Positions 51,545 to 53,149 of a stretch of DNA of 53,149 bases are shown piece after piece. The DNA comes from Longimicrobiales bacterium. Lineage in GTDB: Bacteria > Gemmatimonadota > Gemmatimonadetes > Longimicrobiales > RSA9. Positions within the stretch are counted from its first letter, which is position 1. Every line of letters begins with the position of its first letter. Under the pieces are notes generated by a model that ran no database searches, had not been told where the DNA came from, and saw nothing but the letters and a program-made list of their open reading frames with translations. The stretch lies in assembly GCA_035764935.1 (NCBI GenBank), contig DASTYK010000143.1, positions 1-53,149 of the forward strand, given 5' to 3'. A program made the position numbers and the translations under genes.

Positions 51545-52841
51545 GGGAAAGCACCTGCTCCGCTGCCGCCAACCCGCTGGCAAGCGCGCCATGCACGGTT
51601 CCTCGCGCCGCACCCCCGGCGCACGCTTCGCCAGCAAAGAAGAGCGTGTCCGCGACCGGGCGCGTGATCAGGCCGCCCGCGCCCATCCCGCCGTTCAGCA
51701 TGTAGCTGTACGCCCCGCGCGCGAACGGATCCGTTTCCCAGCGCGAGCGCCAGAACCCCTCCAGCTGCCCGTCCAGGCGAGTGCGGTCCACCCCGAGCTG
51801 CGTCGAGAGCACATCCAGCGCGACCGTGCGCAGCGCCGCATCATCCAGTGAAGACAGCTCCAGCGCCGGCGGGCCGCCCGCCCAGCCGACGAGAAGCGGG
51901 ACGTCGCGAGGATGCTGCGTCCACCAGACGGGCAGCCGCTCCGACGTCGTATGGAAGAACGACGCATCGGCTGCGGAGTGGCCGCGCCCGTCGGACAGCT
52001 CCGTCCAGAACCGCTCACGGAACAGCAGCACCACGCGCAGTGCAGCACCCATGGCGATGGCATCGAGTGTCTCGTCCAGCACCGGCGGGTCCGGCTCGAA
52101 GTCGATGTCCGGCACCGCAGACGTGAGCACTCCGAGCGGCACCGTGACAATAACGCTCGACGCGCTGTCCGCGCGGGACGCGCCCTGCGGGCTCAGTGAA
52201 GTCACCCGGACGTCGCCGACCCGCCACGCGATCCGCGCGACCCGCGCGCCAAGTGTGATCGCGTCAGGAGGCAACGCAACTGCGAGCGCCTCCACGAGCG
52301 CGGCGTACCCGCCGCGCACCCGGTACTGATCGCCAGCGACGCCACCGCCATCCGATTCGGCATCGGCGATCGCGGCAATGCTTGCACGCGCGGGATCCGC
52401 AGCGTGAAACCCGCGCACGTACTGCAGCACGCTGCGCCGGTCGTCGTCGGAAACATCGGACAGCAGCGCCAGTGCCTCCTCGACGCTGCGATCCGGCGGC
52501 GTCGTGCGTCCCATCCGCTCGATGATGTCCGCGACGCGCGAGAACGTGCGCTCATCCCGCGTCAGCCGGCCATGATCCGCACGCCACTGCTCCCCCTCCA
52601 GCGGAATCAGCTCGATGCTCGCGCGCTCCAGGACCGACCGCAGCGCGGGCGTCAGGTCGTGCACGAATTCCGCCCCCAGCTCGACAGGCACTGCGAGCGA
52701 AGCGTCCCGCAGCGTGTGAATCCGCCCGCCGATCCGATCCCGCGCCTCCAGGACCCGCACGCGCACCCCGGCGCGCGCCAGTTCGCCCGCCGCCGCCAGA
52801 CCGGCCACGCCGGCGCCAATGACCAGCACATCTGTGTTCAC
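51531..52841 (-). CDS. FAD-dependent flavin amine oxidase family protein
   Basis: The 436-residue protein begins with the FAD Rossmann motif [20 protein letters not shown] and [14 protein letters not shown], followed by [11 protein letters not shown], and ends with the second flavin motif [24 protein letters not shown]. It oxidises an amine (polyamine- or monoamine-type) to an imine and H2O2; there is no signal, so it is cytoplasmic, and the substrate is unknown. The GTG at 52841 has GGAGGAGG nine bases upstream; in-frame sequence beyond is arginine-rich. It heads the TreZ/debranching/antiporter run, overlapping TreZ by 14 bases. Confidence 0.92.
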   Translation of the reverse strand: MNTDVLVIGAGVAGLAAAGELARAGVRVRVLEARDRIGGRIHTLRDASLAVPVELGAEFVHDLTPALRSVLERASIELIPLEGEQWRADHGRLTRDERTFSRVADIIERMGRTTPPDRSVEEALALLSDVSDDDRRSVLQYVRGFHAADPARASIAAIADAESDGGGVAGDQYRVRGGYAALVEALAVALPPDAITLGARVARIAWRVGDVRVTSLSPQGASRADSASSVIVTVPLGVLTSAVPDIDFEPDPPVLDETLDAIAMGAALRVVLLFRERFWTELSDGRGHSAADASFFHTTSERLPVWWTQHPRDVPLLVGWAGGPPALELSSLDDAALRTVALDVLSTQLGVDRTRLDGQLEGFWRSRWETDPFARGAYSYMLNGGMGAGGLITRPVADTLFFAGEACAGGAARGTVHGALASGLAAAEQVLSRVAH

Positions 52842-53149
52842 GTTCGGAAGCCTCCTCCCCGTGCCGCCGCCCAGACTTGCACGGAGCGAGCCGGGGCGCG
52901 GGTATCGGCGGGTTCGAAGGGATGGCGGCAGGGGATCGGGATCCGACGGCGCCGAGCGGGTGGGGTTCCGTCGCCGCCACCGCACGCGCCGAAGCACGCC
53001 CGCCGATCGGTTAGCCCGGGAGCGGATGGGGGGGCTTCACTGGGCAAGGCTGCCAGGGCTGGGGCGGTGCCAGGTGTGTGTTTCCGCCCCGAGAGCGGAG
53101 CGCGGGCCCTCCGCAGAGGAGGGTGCGCGGGCTCGGGTGGCGCCGCGTG
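52842..53149. other. Terminal gap with two tandem hairpins; no gene supported
   Basis: No coding region is convincing between the amine oxidase start and the window end. It must contain that gene's promoter. Two hairpins lie near the end: GGGGCGG (53061-53067) with CCGCCCC (53084-53090), and CCCTCC (53107-53112) with GGAGGG (53118-53123) around loop GCAGA. They may terminate a gene beyond the window edge. Confidence 0.4.

Noticed and set aside
1-53149. CRISPR arrays, tRNAs, rRNAs and insertion sequences
   Set aside because: I looked for regularly spaced repeats, cloverleaf-like stems and transposase motifs and found none that hold up.

Overview
The window is very GC-rich, densely packed chromosomal DNA. 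Start codons GTG and TTG are common, stop/start overlaps of the ATGA or GTGA type are frequent, and many gene ends carry GC-rich hairpins without a poly-U tail. The gene mix (CHRD lipoprotein, TolB-propeller amidohydrolase, M28 peptidase with FnIII tail, Csp-like Cys-rich protein, group 1 NiFe hydrogenase, several compatible-solute genes) and base composition fit an aerobic soil or desert bacterium of the Gemmatimonadota type. That assignment is inference; there is no rRNA or marker gene here. I see no tRNA, rRNA, insertion sequence, CRISPR array or prophage.

Layout. 0.1-8.2 kb: a P1B metal ATPase, a DAACS symporter, two unknown exported proteins, and a minus-strand rhodanese / MocR regulator / cupin operon. 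8.4-11.0 kb: an LLM flavin oxidoreductase behind a trehalose-synthase-like GH13 enzyme. 11.2-15.3 kb: a divergent HxlR regulator and SnoaL-like protein, a MltD-like transglycosylase, a DJ-1/PfpI protein, a hot-dog thioesterase and a CHRD lipoprotein. 15.5-21.3 kb: a plus-strand run of Gfo/Idh/MocA oxidoreductase, HAD phosphatase, GT20 synthase (best read as glucosylglycerol-phosphate synthase, not OtsA), HD-GYP response regulator and an internally duplicated membrane protein. 21.5-28.6 kb: alkaline phosphatase, YigZ, HtrA-like protease, Csp-like protein, an epimerase remnant, DUF983, a Cld/HemQ-family protein, an SMP-30-like lipoprotein and a YihY protein.

28.6-40.2 kb, all minus strand, is a complete respiratory NiFe-hydrogenase locus. 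hypA-hypB-hypF-hypC-hypD-hypE comes first, then after a 349-bp gap the small subunit, large subunit, maturation protease, HybA-type Fe-S protein and HybB-type quinone-side membrane subunit. The Hyp proteins build the Fe(CN)2CO-Ni site, the protease trims the large subunit, and electrons from periplasmic H2 should pass small subunit to HybA to HybB to quinone. 40.3-45.5 kb holds a large amidohydrolase, a small unknown protein and an M28 peptidase. A long imperfect inverted repeat fills the convergent gap at 45.5-45.9 kb. 45.9-52.8 kb is a minus-strand run: amine oxidase, TreZ, glycogen debranching enzyme, cation/proton antiporter.

Taken together the region links H2 oxidation with glycogen/trehalose/glucosylglycerol metabolism and ion homeostasis, as expected for an organism facing starvation, drought or salt. 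The items most worth a second look are the split HAD/GT20 pair, the long inverted repeat, a compact three-way-junction element upstream of the transglycosylase, the hypA frame that runs into hypB, and the duplicated membrane protein.
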